Source: Flavobacterium psychrophilum
Lineage (GTDB): Bacteria > Bacteroidota > Bacteroidia > Flavobacteriales > Flavobacteriaceae
Length of the DNA stretch: 64,000 bases
NCBI GenBank assembly: GCA_001708385.1
Contig: CP012388.1
Coordinates: forward strand, 3,410,001-3,474,000
Direction: 5' to 3'
Every line of letters starts with the position of its first letter. Positions within the stretch are counted from its first letter, which is position 1. Of the stretch, positions 27,798 through 36,637 are shown piece after piece. Below the pieces are notes generated by a model. It was given only the letters and a program-made list of their open reading frames with translations. It did no database searches and had not been told where the DNA came from. The position numbers and the translations under genes were made by a program.

Positions 27798-30700
27798 AAT
27801 CCTGTTACTGCATTATTAATACCTGTTTTTACTTTATTAATTAGTGTTTGTGTTTGTGTACCGCTGAAATCCTGACCAGCTGCTTGAATCTTAGCGATAT
27901 GGAAGTGGCCTGTAGGCAATTGTGGTCTAAGGGTTACCCGAAGTTTTGCTACACGGAAGAAAATCTCATTGGATAAATAATTGCCTCCTGGTCCTTCGTT
28001 CATTCGTTCACCTACTGTTGGAGGATCATCACCGTTGGTGTTGGGATGTGATATGCCCTCACTATCAAGATATTCCCAGTTGTATACGATGCCATTGCCA
28101 ATAAATGTTTGAGGCAGGCTGGTTTCAATCCATTCGAGATCCGGATTATCAATTTCAATGGATCGGCTTAATGCTTCTCTGGACTCATTAAGATTATCCG
28201 TTATATCGCCGCGGGACACCGTTGCGTACCTATCAATATTATACTGATTGGGAAGCGCCTGACTAATTGTAATAATCATGTCAACCTGATTCAGCCAAGG
28301 CTGTATGTACTCTTCGATTATACCCTGACCCGGCCCCCCTTCGGGAGTTACGCTGCTATCAAAATCCCTGAACCTGACAGGGGCAATCATTGTTTGTATA
28401 TAGCCTATATTGTTAGATGTAAGCGTATCGTAAATTGATAATGCAACACAGCCGGAAGGATTACTTTGAAATATATTAGTGGAAAGTTGAAACGGATCAA
28501 AACCGGTGACAAGTATTTTTTTTGCAGTTGAAGGAGCGCCTGAAAAGTCAATTCCTGTATAATTTCGGCTTTTCTCTTCAAAGAGTTTGATGGTGTCTTC
28601 CAGCTGTGTATCTTGAATTATAGCAAATTCTGAGCTAATGTCACCAATGAAATATGGATGCTGTTTCAAAGCGACGCTCATTTTTATCCTAGCCCAATAA
28701 AAGGGCCTGTCGTCAGCGTCGGAAGGGTTAGCCTGCACTGTTTGCGTGGCCGTTTGCCATAGCTGTGCTCCACTTGTACTGACTAAAGACCTGATCGCGG
28801 AGTATATTTCAGCGCTTGATGAGTCGAGATTATTTAATTTAGAGATAAAATCGTTGACAATCTCGCCCAGTTCAGGCTGCAGGCTAATGAAGTAATCTTC
28901 ATTTGGTCGGTCTTCGATATCATATTCGGCTCCAATATTCTCCTCAAAATTTCTTGCGTAGGCAGCCCCTATTATTTTTTTGTCTGTATATAAGGTTATG
29001 GGTGTTTCCGGGGAGGCTAGATGTGATATAATATTGCCATCCCCGTCATCTTTAAGTCCAACGAGGGCACAGTCAAAACTCGTATATGGGTCCTCATTGT
29101 CATCTGTATTGCTGACAACATACTCGAGTTTCATATAGATGCGGTAATCGTCCGTAAATTCTTGCTGACGCAAAGTTTCTAACTGTTGCATTTGGGCGTG
29201 AGAAAGAGATATAATTGCAACATCATCAAAAGTATAATTTTCGATCTTCAGCTCACTGGGTAACTCATCCTGAATAAACTTTAGGTAATCGCGCTGTTGG
29301 CCTGCAATGACCAAAGAACTTTGGACGAGCTTCACCGACGGTATTTTCTTATCAAGTTCAGTAAGGAAAAGGCTGTCAACCTGGCCTTCCATTCCGCTCA
29401 GCGGTATTTTGTCGTCAATGTTATTCCTGAAATTTAAATTATACTTTGCAGGGAATGCCAGAAATGTGACTGCGGCATTGTCTTTCGCAATAGCAATATT
29501 TGCCGTAAAATTTGAGCCGTTAATAAGAGTTTTATCCGCGAAGTTTTCATCGTAATAAACTTTTAGGTAACTTTTATTTGTACTATCCTCAAAAGGTATC
29601 TGCATGTCAAAAATCGGAAAAAGCATATCTAAATAGTTTTCCCGGACAGGTGCTATACTTTCAGCAGGTGCAGTGAGGTCCGATTTTAGTAGTTTGATAA
29701 TTCTAAGCTGGTAATAAGTAGAAACCAAGCGGTCTGTAGTTTTAGGAACTATTAAGTCCTCAAAGGAAATAAGATCCTCCGCTATAACAGGTTGAAGATA
29801 TAGGTCGTTCCCTTTGGGCAATTCAAGGCCAAGGATTTTTTTATAGGCTCGTTTATAATATAAGAGGGGACTTTGGTTGTCTCCGGATGGAATTGCGAAT
29901 TTGATAACCTTATCTGTATTTCCGGGGTCAAATTCACTAGTACCCGCACTATCGTCAATAACAAGCAAGGGCCAACCATAATCCCTGTAATAGTCTACCT
30001 CTGTAAGGGTATCTGTATTGGCAAGGTTCCACCGAATAGTATTACTATAATTTTGATAATAGTTAATAGAATTGCAATATTCGTCAGCGATGTTGATGTA
30101 CAACTTGTTTTTATTAAGATATTTACTGATGACCTGTGTATACAAGTCATCTCCTTGGCGCATTTCAAAGCTGGTGCCGGTAAAAACCTCAATGCCAATT
30201 GTGTAGAAGGAGCCAAATAGAGCGGCGGCATCTATGAAGCACTGTATTTTTTCCTTCTGGTTTTTATACTTAAATCTTTCAGCGGAAGTAGGATCTGCTG
30301 GCAGGGGATCAACCGTTAAAACCGAGTCTAATTCCCTTGCTAATTTGAATGTAGCTTGAAAGCCACTTCTTTCAAAAACTATCAAAATCCCGAAATCATC
30401 CGACATATCGAAATCCCCAATATGGTTTCCCTTGAATACAAATGGGAGCGTAACGGGATTATTCGAGTAAAAAGCTTCATCCAAACTATCTGTGTTTAGT
30501 AATTTATAGCTTTGGTCTGTCGCGGCTGCGCTGTAAGCTAGTCCCAGCGATGTTTCTGCAAGCGGTTCTGTGCTGGGCATTGGGATACCTTCATTTTCAT
30601 ACCACAGCTGGGCACTTTTATGGATACTCTTGGTTAAATCATTTTTGTTTTCGTTTGCTACCTTATTACCCTCGATTAAACTGTCCTTCTTAATACCCTT

Positions 30701-30952
30701 ATAAATTATATAATCAATTTTGGGCATATTTAAGTCAGGCTGAACGGATGGCTTGAAAACGACATTATACTTATCAGCACCATCTATTTTCTGTACTAGG
30801 ACTAAGCCGTCTGTAACAGCAAAAGCTTTGGGCGCTTCACTGGCGCTTGAGGTAAACAGACTATTTAGCCGGAAAGAATTTTCGTCAATAGCTCCAAATT
30901 CCTGTCCAGGAGATTGAACGTTTAGTTTGAGTGGCTCAGTAAAGAAATACAT
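27794..30952 (-). CDS. Large protein with degenerate pyroglutamyl-peptidase-I (C15) domain
   Basis: The 1052-residue protein opens the cluster and lacks a signal peptide. Residues 1-800 are not recognised. Residues about 812-1050 follow pyroglutamyl peptidase I: KILVTGFDPF near 814 with NPSG after it, a strand with MIITISQA, YNIDRYATV, GGNYLSNEIFFR and GHFHIA. In family C15 the catalytic residues are Glu in VERVA, Cys in (T/N)Y/FVCN and His in GFIHVP. Here they read D907, S994 and H1018. The 24-residue step from S994 to H1018 equals Cys144-His168 of the known enzymes. The fold is therefore likely kept while the cysteine-peptidase centre is changed. It is coupled to the YwqK-like gene downstream. 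Confidence 0.8.
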   Translation of the reverse strand: MYFFTEPLKLNVQSPGQEFGAIDENSFRLNSLFTSSASEAPKAFAVTDGLVLVQKIDGADKYNVVFKPSVQPDLNMPKIDYIIYKGIKKDSLIEGNKVANENKNDLTKSIHKSAQLWYENEGIPMPSTEPLAETSLGLAYSAAATDQSYKLLNTDSLDEAFYSNNPVTLPFVFKGNHIGDFDMSDDFGILIVFERSGFQATFKLARELDSVLTVDPLPADPTSAERFKYKNQKEKIQCFIDAAALFGSFYTIGIEVFTGTSFEMRQGDDLYTQVISKYLNKNKLYINIADEYCNSINYYQNYSNTIRWNLANTDTLTEVDYYRDYGWPLLVIDDSAGTSEFDPGNTDKVIKFAIPSGDNQSPLLYYKRAYKKILGLELPKGNDLYLQPVIAEDLISFEDLIVPKTTDRLVSTYYQLRIIKLLKSDLTAPAESIAPVRENYLDMLFPIFDMQIPFEDSTNKSYLKVYYDENFADKTLINGSNFTANIAIAKDNAAVTFLAFPAKYNLNFRNNIDDKIPLSGMEGQVDSLFLTELDKKIPSVKLVQSSLVIAGQQRDYLKFIQDELPSELKIENYTFDDVAIISLSHAQMQQLETLRQQEFTDDYRIYMKLEYVVSNTDDNEDPYTSFDCALVGLKDDGDGNIISHLASPETPITLYTDKKIIGAAYARNFEENIGAEYDIEDRPNEDYFISLQPELGEIVNDFISKLNNLDSSSAEIYSAIRSLVSTSGAQLWQTATQTVQANPSDADDRPFYWARIKMSVALKQHPYFIGDISSEFAIIQDTQLEDTIKLFEEKSRNYTGIDFSGAPSTAKKILVTGFDPFQLSTNIFQSNPSGCVALSIYDTLTSNNIGYIQTMIAPVRFRDFDSSVTPEGGPGQGIIEEYIQPWLNQVDMIITISQALPNQYNIDRYATVSRGDITDNLNESREALSRSIEIDNPDLEWIETSLPQTFIGNGIVYNWEYLDSEGISHPNTNGDDPPTVGERMNEGPGGNYLSNEIFFRVAKLRVTLRPQLPTGHFHIAKIQAAGQDFSGTQTQTLINKVKTGINNAVTGL

Positions 30953-31094
30953 ATTTGATGGATTTAGAGGAAGTGATGCTATTTAATAGTTTTCTAAAAT
31001 AACAAAACTTTACTGATAAAAATTGTATTTAAGTTATTATATTTTAGATATTTAACACACTTGGAAGTAAAACTTCCAAATGTGTTAAAATCGC

Positions 31095-31748
31095 TTATAT
31101 AAAGCCGCGTCTCGTTAGTTCGAGGACAAGTCCACTTTCGGCAGATATCCCTAAATTTTTTTTTATATTAATAATCCGTTTCTGGATGGTGCTTTGCGAA
31201 AGGTCTACTACTGATTCAAGATCCTTGACCTTGTAACCTTTTGCAAGATGAAAAATGATTTTCCGGTTGTCATCATCAATCATTATTTCATCACGCCATA
31301 TTTTTGAAGAGCAAGCCTTTACCATTTTACTTTGATAACAATTCCCTTGCATTACAGTTTCAATGATTGTGTGAAAAATTTCGCTATCAATCTCGTTCTT
31401 GATTGCTAGAGCTTCAGGATGTACCTTCTTTATAATATCGTAGATAATAAGTACTTCGGTTTGCGCAGTAATAAAAACAATTTTACAATTTGGATTTATT
31501 TTCCGAACAAGATTCGCTATATCACAACCATTTAAAATTTTTATTTCAGTGTAAGCGGGCAGCCGGTAGTCAAGGATCGCAAGTTCAAACTTACGTTCAT
31601 CAGTATCTGAGGTAATAGTCTTATAGGCTTGTTCACAGTTGAAAGCTTTTACTGTATGCACATCAGCACGTTGCAAGAAAGACTCCTGCAACATGCTTTC
31701 GTAAAATCTTGCAACCATAGGGTGGTCGTCAACAATTAGGATATTCAT
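31095..31748 (-). CDS. Orphan response regulator, NarL/LuxR type
   Basis: The 217-residue protein has a receiver domain in residues 1-130 with the acid pair D7/D8, the phosphate acceptor D60 in LAILDYRLP, and Thr in FITAQTE. Residues about 150-217 are a LuxR-type helix-turn-helix: IIFHLAKGYKVKDLESVVDLSQSTIQKRIINIKK in pattern. No histidine kinase lies nearby. It precedes the giant-protein cluster on the same strand, 142 bases before the 1052-residue gene, so it may govern that cluster. The N-terminal receiver is slightly longer than usual because of insertions around residues 25 and 65. Confidence 0.88.
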   Translation of the reverse strand: MNILIVDDHPMVARFYESMLQESFLQRADVHTVKAFNCEQAYKTITSDTDERKFELAILDYRLPAYTEIKILNGCDIANLVRKINPNCKIVFITAQTEVLIIYDIIKKVHPEALAIKNEIDSEIFHTIIETVMQGNCYQSKMVKACSSKIWRDEIMIDDDNRKIIFHLAKGYKVKDLESVVDLSQSTIQKRIINIKKNLGISAESGLVLELTRRGFI

Positions 31749-32351
31749 TGGTGTGGTTTATTAAAGGCATAATGTATGAAGATTTGAAATTATAAATCCA
31801 CGTAGAAATACTTGTTTTTAAAAATCGAGTAAAAACCCTAGTTGTCGATACATAAGATTAGTACTTGACGAAAAAGAATTATTAATTATGAGATAGGCAA
31901 AAATTGTTCCGCTTTATTAGGTATAAAGCTGGCGGCACTTTATACTTGATGAAAACCAGGTCATCTATGTGTTGGAAGTATCATTAGTTAATTTTATATA
32001 TCGCCTTTGTTTTAGAAGAGTTTAAAGGTGAAACCAAATCGGCTTTCAGGTAAGACGGCCTCTTTATATACCGTTAAAGGTGATAAGCTCATTGAAGATG
32101 CAATCCCATTTTAAGCCATGAATTGATCCAAATATTTACAAATTTTCACCAGGCGGGAGTGTTCAATACCTCTTTTTTTTAATTGATTTCAAAAAATATT
32201 TAGAATTGTTTAAAAGAGGTGCGGGTGATAGGTTCAGGTCAGCAGGTCCAGCCTTACAGCGTAAAGCTATTTGCATTGGAGGTATAAATGCTCGTCTGAA
32301 ATTTTATATGCAATAGTATTATGGTAGATATTTAAATATTGCGTACTAAAT
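31749..32351. other. Gene-free stretch, possible decayed DNA
   Basis: No supported gene lies in these 603 bases. One short plus-strand frame (32016-32114) reads like the tail of a protein, with RLSGKTASLYTVKGDKL and then EDAIPF before a stop, but it has no upstream part. A 9-bp inverted repeat ACCTCTTTT / AAAAGAGGT lies at 32168-32220. The stretch separates the giant-protein cluster from the mobile-element genes. Confidence 0.4.
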
Positions 32352-33356
32352 TTATGCTTCCAGGTCCCAGTCCAGGGCATTTATCTGAGCCCTAAAATTA
32401 ATTATGTTTTGTACCAAGTCCTCAAAGGAATGGCTTTTGCCGAATATCATTTCCTGCTGCATTACGGTATAATCTTTTTTCCATTCGGCGATGATGGCCT
32501 CTGGAGGTATGCAGTTAATGAATTCCGGTTTATGCCTGTCGTAATCTATTCCCCGTATTGCGGTAATTGAGCGCCTGTGGGCCACAATCTCCTGATACAA
32601 AGCCTTATTTTCAAGTATGTGAGATCCATATGCAACAATTAGCCTGTCAACATCATAGAGATGCCTGCTAAGGCGTTCTACACGGATGTTCTGTGTTGGT
32701 TTTTGAAATTCCTCATGCAGCAGGAAGATTTTCTCCAGAAGTGTCCTTTCCGGGTTTACGGTGGCGATCTGAAAAGGGGTGTCAGCAAATGGTAGTTCCG
32801 GGAAATGTTTACCCACAAGGCTTACTATGCTGCGGTGGCTGAAAGGCTCACGCAGGGAACGGCTGCCGATTTCGACGAGCACCCGGGGCTCAATATATTC
32901 GTTATATTCAAAGATGTGGGGATAATATATTTCTATAATTAGCGGATCCTGGTCGCTGTCTTTGCTTTCCCTTAGTTTTATATCAACAGGGATACCGTTT
33001 TGCTCAAAAATTGTTGCCAATTCAGGAAAGAATACTTCAGATATATATTTATAGGAAGCCTTACGCAGTTTTTTCACCTGTGTTGGGGTCATAGCTCCTT
33101 CAAAGCCGAGGTATTTGCGATCAAGAGCCAGGTCAATATCTTCTGAAAAGCGTTCGATCAGATTCCAGGCCTTACTCAGGGAAGTTCCGCCCTTGAAGAC
33201 AAGATGCTCAGCAGGGGTACTTGAGAACACAAGGTTAAGGGTGATGGTAACCCACCAGTCTTTTTCCACGGCTTGCGGCCTCATACCGGTGCGTGCTGCA
33301 ATTTCGTTGTATACTTCTGCTTTTTCTTTGTTTGAGAGCTGTAGCCAGTGCTGCAT
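32352..33356 (-). CDS. AbiEii/AbiGii-type nucleotidyltransferase toxin
   Basis: I start at the ATG at 33356 (334 residues), six bases after the antitoxin stop region; an upstream ATG at 33407 would overlap the antitoxin gene by 46 bases. The nucleotidyltransferase centre is clear: FKGGTSLSKAWNLIERFSEDIDLAL holds the GGTSLSK loop and the two acids of SEDIDL. AbiEii proteins stop growth by transferring nucleotides to RNA targets such as tRNA acceptor ends and act in abortive infection or plasmid stability. The partner antitoxin is directly upstream. The order antitoxin-toxin is the usual one. Confidence 0.85.
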   Translation of the reverse strand: MQHWLQLSNKEKAEVYNEIAARTGMRPQAVEKDWWVTITLNLVFSSTPAEHLVFKGGTSLSKAWNLIERFSEDIDLALDRKYLGFEGAMTPTQVKKLRKASYKYISEVFFPELATIFEQNGIPVDIKLRESKDSDQDPLIIEIYYPHIFEYNEYIEPRVLVEIGSRSLREPFSHRSIVSLVGKHFPELPFADTPFQIATVNPERTLLEKIFLLHEEFQKPTQNIRVERLSRHLYDVDRLIVAYGSHILENKALYQEIVAHRRSITAIRGIDYDRHKPEFINCIPPEAIIAEWKKDYTVMQQEMIFGKSHSFEDLVQNIINFRAQINALDWDLEA

Positions 33357-33361
33357 AATGG

Positions 33362-33973
33362 TTAAGGTTTTGTGGGAAGTGCTTTTCTCATGATCTGTCG
33401 TATCCATTCCGGTGCTAATGCGATGTCACGCTCCAGGACTTCAGGTTTTTCTTTTTTAAGGAATTCGATAATTTTTGCCTCCTGTTCAGGTGTTACCTTA
33501 TCTTTCTCCAGTACGCGCAGTGCCTGTATGGCAAGCCCGGTGAGTTCCCCTTCCACAGCGAGGTTTTTCGGGGTGGTTTTTTTAAAGAGGATACTGCGTT
33601 TACCCAGTTGTATTTTTCGGGCCGCACCATCGGTCAGGTAGACCACGTTCATCGGAACCTGGGTTGATAGCCCGAGCATATTTAGGGCATAGGTACCTGT
33701 AGGCAGGATGCGTGCCCTGTCCCTTTTAGCAATGGCCTTAGCGATAACCTCCGTTGAGGGGGTCAATGGCTGGCCCAGAAGTTTGCTCATTTCCGGACGG
33801 GTATAGATGCCCCTTGCAATCCGGGTAAGCTCTCCTTTGGCTGCCAGTCGTTCCAGTGTCTTGTTAACGGTCTTGGCTACGGCTACGGCAATGAAGTCTT
33901 CGACAAAAAAAATTCGGCCTCTTCGGTTTTTTTTTATCTTTGCTAATATCTTATTTTCAATACTTTCAGTCAT
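33362..33973 (-). CDS. DUF6088/AbiEi-like antitoxin
   Basis: The 203-residue protein begins with a winged-helix region (KILAKIKKNRRGRIFFVEDF, VNKTLERLAAKGELTRIARGIYTRP), as in AbiEi and DUF6088 proteins, followed by a domain with TGTYALNMLGLSTQVP and VYLTDGAARKIQLG. AbiEi antitoxins bind inverted repeats in their own promoter and repress the pair while neutralising the toxin. Here the promoter lies in the 258 bases up to 34231, which contain three perfect hairpins. The gene is richer in GC than the left part of the window, in line with mobile DNA. Confidence 0.82.
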   Translation of the reverse strand: MTESIENKILAKIKKNRRGRIFFVEDFIAVAVAKTVNKTLERLAAKGELTRIARGIYTRPEMSKLLGQPLTPSTEVIAKAIAKRDRARILPTGTYALNMLGLSTQVPMNVVYLTDGAARKIQLGKRSILFKKTTPKNLAVEGELTGLAIQALRVLEKDKVTPEQEAKIIEFLKKEKPEVLERDIALAPEWIRQIMRKALPTKP

Positions 33974-34084
33974 ATTATTAGCGTTAGTCTTGTCGCAAAT
34001 TTAGTAAATATTTGCGACAAAAAAATACAATTACGTTCTTCTTTTTACTACTTGCTTTTTTAATTAAAAAACCATACCTTGGTG

Positions 34085-34213
34085 CTCAAGCGAGGCGGCG
34101 CTTGAGGGGTTATGATACTATGCCGTCGGGCATCCCTTTAAAAAGGGATGCCCGACGGCTTAAGATGTAAGTAAGGGGCATACCGAAAACTTAGTTTTCG
34201 GTATGCCCCTTAC
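34085..34213. repeat. Three tandem perfect hairpins
   Basis: Hairpin 1: CTCAAGCG / CGCTTGAG (34085-34106, loop AGGCGG). Hairpin 2: an 18-bp perfect stem from GCCGTCGGGC (34122-34139 with 34142-34159, loop AA). Hairpin 3: a 20-bp perfect stem from GTAAGGGGCA (34171-34190 with 34194-34213, loop TTA). None is followed by a plain T tract. They stand between the AbiE pair and the mobile-element housekeeping genes, both on the minus strand. They may act as terminators, transcript ends or protein-binding palindromes. Confidence 0.9.
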
Positions 34214-34231
34214 TGTAATGTATGGTGTTTA

Positions 34232-34606
34232 TTAATTAAACAGCAATTCTATTACCAAAAATAATTCGCGGTTTTCAAGCCTTTTTGTTTTGGCATATCC
34301 GGTAATGCAGTGCACGGTAAAAATGGCTTGGTAGCCATCAAAGAGCTGGTCGGCAAAAAGCCTTTTGTTAGTAGCCAACTTTTTTTGGTATTTGATAATT
34401 ATGGTGTCTGCATTTCGGGCAAGCTGCAGCCAGAAGTCGAAATTCAGCAAGCCTAATGTCCATGTTTCTCGTTCCTGTTGCTCATTTTTTATGATGCTCT
34501 CACTCATGCCTTGTATGGCATCTACTATCGGTGCTATTTCTTCGGGAAACCAGCTGTGTAGGATGCCCGCTTTTTCCACGTTTGTCAATTGCCTTAGCGT
34601 TTTCAT
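34232..34606 (-). CDS. Hypothetical protein of mobile-element backbone
   Basis: I do not recognise this 124-residue protein. It is mostly helical (LTNVEKAGILHSWFPEEIAP, TIIIKYQKKLATNKRLF), soluble and without a signal peptide. It follows the Api92-like gene by 16 bases on the same strand, in a row with DUF932 and ssb genes typical of Bacteroidota plasmids and integrative elements. It is therefore probably an accessory gene of the element. Confidence 0.65.
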   Translation of the reverse strand: MKTLRQLTNVEKAGILHSWFPEEIAPIVDAIQGMSESIIKNEQQERETWTLGLLNFDFWLQLARNADTIIIKYQKKLATNKRLFADQLFDGYQAIFTVHCITGYAKTKRLENRELFLVIELLFN

Positions 34607-34622
34607 ACTACATCATTTTGGG

Positions 34623-35105
34623 TTAAACTTTGTCCTTTTGCTGTATCCTGCGCTCGAGCAGGGTTTCCAGTATATCACAATCGTACTCATATTCCTGCCC
34701 CTCGAAATGGTAAATACCGGTATCAAAGTCCAGTTCATACGTATCAAAATCTTCAGGCTCTAAGTAAATATCAACCAATTCCCCCTGGCTGTATGTTGTC
34801 CTGCCGAATACCAGGTTACCCAGTTCCTCATAGTCCAGTACAAAACCTATGTTGTGGTGGTCTGCGATTATTTTGAGTATTTCGGTATTGGGTGCCCATC
34901 GGGTTTCATACTGGATTATACCTATATCCCCTTCTTCACAATACAGGTCAAGAAAATACCCGTCTTCACGCTCTATAAAATCCGGCAGTTGCCCTTTTCC
35001 TGTCTGTTCTTCCTTTTGTCGCATCCCCTCAAAGAGTGCCTGTATGTGTTGGATTGCCGTTTTACTTCCTTCAAAGGCAACCCTGTTACTGCAAAAATTT
35101 GCCAT
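34623..35105 (-). CDS. Api92-like (DUF1281) ferredoxin-fold protein
   Basis: I start at the ATG at 35105 (160 residues): it gives MANFCSNRVAFEG, the usual opening of the Api92-like family found on plasmids and integrative elements; the frame is open 51 codons further but without similarity. Then come AIQHIQALFEGM, YFLDLYCEEGDIGIIQYETRWAPN and an acidic tail. The WAPN segment is the family hallmark. Function unknown. It lies 55 bases after the DUF932 gene in the same direction. Confidence 0.75.
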   Translation of the reverse strand: MANFCSNRVAFEGSKTAIQHIQALFEGMRQKEEQTGKGQLPDFIEREDGYFLDLYCEEGDIGIIQYETRWAPNTEILKIIADHHNIGFVLDYEELGNLVFGRTTYSQGELVDIYLEPEDFDTYELDFDTGIYHFEGQEYEYDCDILETLLERRIQQKDKV

Positions 35106-35160
35106 AGTACCAGTATTTTTTAAAGCGGTTGCCTTTGTGTAAGGCAACCGCCTGTAATGA

Positions 35161-36204
35161 TTAATTAAATTTGAAGATGTCTGCACCCGCATCAGCGAAC
35201 CCCCTGCACAGGTCAAAGGCTGCCTGTGCTTTACTTCGTGCTGTCCCGCCCATAACAAGCGATTGCAGTTTTGCCTCTTCGTCCTTATAGTTGCGCACGT
35301 TTTGGTAATAGCCTGTTACGGCGTTGTATGCCCCGAACAATGTACCTTTTGTGGTTTCCATTTGCTGGGTGTCGCTTATCATCGCATAAGCAAAGGCATC
35401 CTGCACCGTATTTTTAAATACGGTAGAGAGTTCATCCTGCGCCCCTTTTTTTAGCAGGTCAAAGGTTTCTTTGTTTGGGCAAAGGGCAAGCTCGATGAGC
35501 TTTTTCATTTCGTTATCTGCTACCTTCACCGAAGCCCAGTTGTTGAATATACCTTCGAGTTCGACGCTCAGCCTGTCGGCTAAGCCCATCACTTTATGGG
35601 CATCCTCGAGACGTTGTTTAGCCCCTGAGGTATGCTTGATGCGTACTACATTTGACATCCCTTTCAGGGCAGCATTGAGTGTGTTTTGGCATACGATGCG
35701 AATAGGTGTAAAAGCTGCGGTAATACTGCCGGAGCCATCGTGCGCCGTGGTCAGGAAAATGTATTTTTCGGTAACGTCCTCGCCATTGCCCACCCTGATA
35801 TAACCCGGCAGTTTGGCGGTTATGAAAATGCGTTCCCCTTGCCCCAATGCCCCGGCTGTCTCGTATAGGATACCCTCGCTACCGCCTACAATAGCATCAA
35901 AAAAAGCGAAGGCTTCACGGTTCTGTACGATATGATAGTCTTTGCCAACACTTGCCCCAAGTACCGTGTCGTTGTCGGTGCGGTAGGTAAAGAAGCTGCT
36001 TTTTGATTGTATGCTCTTACCGCTGGGTAATATGTGTGTGTTGGGTTCTTTAGCGATTTGGTAATCCAGCCCTGCGTATTGAATTGCCTCCGCGCTTGTG
36101 GGATAGTCGCTTACGATTTGCCCAAGGTTGTGCCATGCTTTTTCCTGTACGCTAAAAAATGAGTATTTCCCTGTGTGCTCATTGAAATTAAGATTGTGTC
36201 CCAT
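35161..36204 (-). CDS. DUF932 (phage/plasmid-like) protein
   Basis: The 347-residue protein matches DUF932 throughout: it begins MGHNLNFNEHTGKYSFF, has WHNLGQIV near residue 25, then VGKDYHIVQNREAF and the conserved centre FTPIRIVCQNTLNAAL around residue 175. DUF932 proteins are carried by phages, plasmids and conjugative elements and have no proven biochemical role. It lies 31 bases after ssb and is probably co-transcribed with it and the two following small genes. Confidence 0.9.
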   Translation of the reverse strand: MGHNLNFNEHTGKYSFFSVQEKAWHNLGQIVSDYPTSAEAIQYAGLDYQIAKEPNTHILPSGKSIQSKSSFFTYRTDNDTVLGASVGKDYHIVQNREAFAFFDAIVGGSEGILYETAGALGQGERIFITAKLPGYIRVGNGEDVTEKYIFLTTAHDGSGSITAAFTPIRIVCQNTLNAALKGMSNVVRIKHTSGAKQRLEDAHKVMGLADRLSVELEGIFNNWASVKVADNEMKKLIELALCPNKETFDLLKKGAQDELSTVFKNTVQDAFAYAMISDTQQMETTKGTLFGAYNAVTGYYQNVRNYKDEEAKLQSLVMGGTARSKAQAAFDLCRGFADAGADIFKFN

Positions 36205-36235
36205 GATTTCTTGATTTAAAAATTCTACATTGATT

Positions 36236-36637
36236 TTAAAATGGCAGGTCGTCGTGTTCCTGTTCTGCGTATTGCCCGCCCGCCTGCACTATTTCCGCCT
36301 TGTATACTACCGTATCTTTCACAGGGTCTTTTGCTGCGCCTCCGTGAAATTTGATGCGGTTTACATTTATATTGAGTGAGGCTTTGGGCTTTCCTTCATT
36401 GTCGGTATATGCCCGTGCGCTTACCCATCCTGTCACTTCCACAACACCCCCTCTAACCATATATGGGGCAACCTTTGTTGTAAGGTTGTACCAACAGTTA
36501 AAGAATTCTGTTTTTACTGTGCGTTTGCCTTCTTTGTTTTTGTAGCTTTCGTTTACAGCCAGTGCAAACTGGACTACATCCCTTCCATTGTAATTACGCA
36601 CCTGCGCATCCCTTGTAAGCCTTCCTGTAATTTCCAT
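36236..36637 (-). CDS. ssb: Single-stranded DNA-binding protein
   Basis: This 133-residue OB-fold SSB begins MEITGRLTRDAQVRNYNGRDVVQFALAV in pattern, then FFNCWYNLTTKVAPYMVRGGVVEVTGWVSARAY. The C-terminal tip EHDDLPF is the acidic tail that recruits partner proteins. The slightly divergent sequence and its place beside DUF932 mark it as an element-borne SSB rather than the chromosomal copy. It would protect single-stranded DNA during transfer or replication of the element. Confidence 0.92.
   Translation of the reverse strand: MEITGRLTRDAQVRNYNGRDVVQFALAVNESYKNKEGKRTVKTEFFNCWYNLTTKVAPYMVRGGVVEVTGWVSARAYTDNEGKPKASLNINVNRIKFHGGAAKDPVKDTVVYKAEIVQAGGQYAEQEHDDLPF

Noticed and set aside
10657..30952. 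Type VI or extracellular contractile injection system
   Set aside because: No sheath, tube, baseplate, spike or AAA ATPase gene of those systems is recognisable in the cluster.
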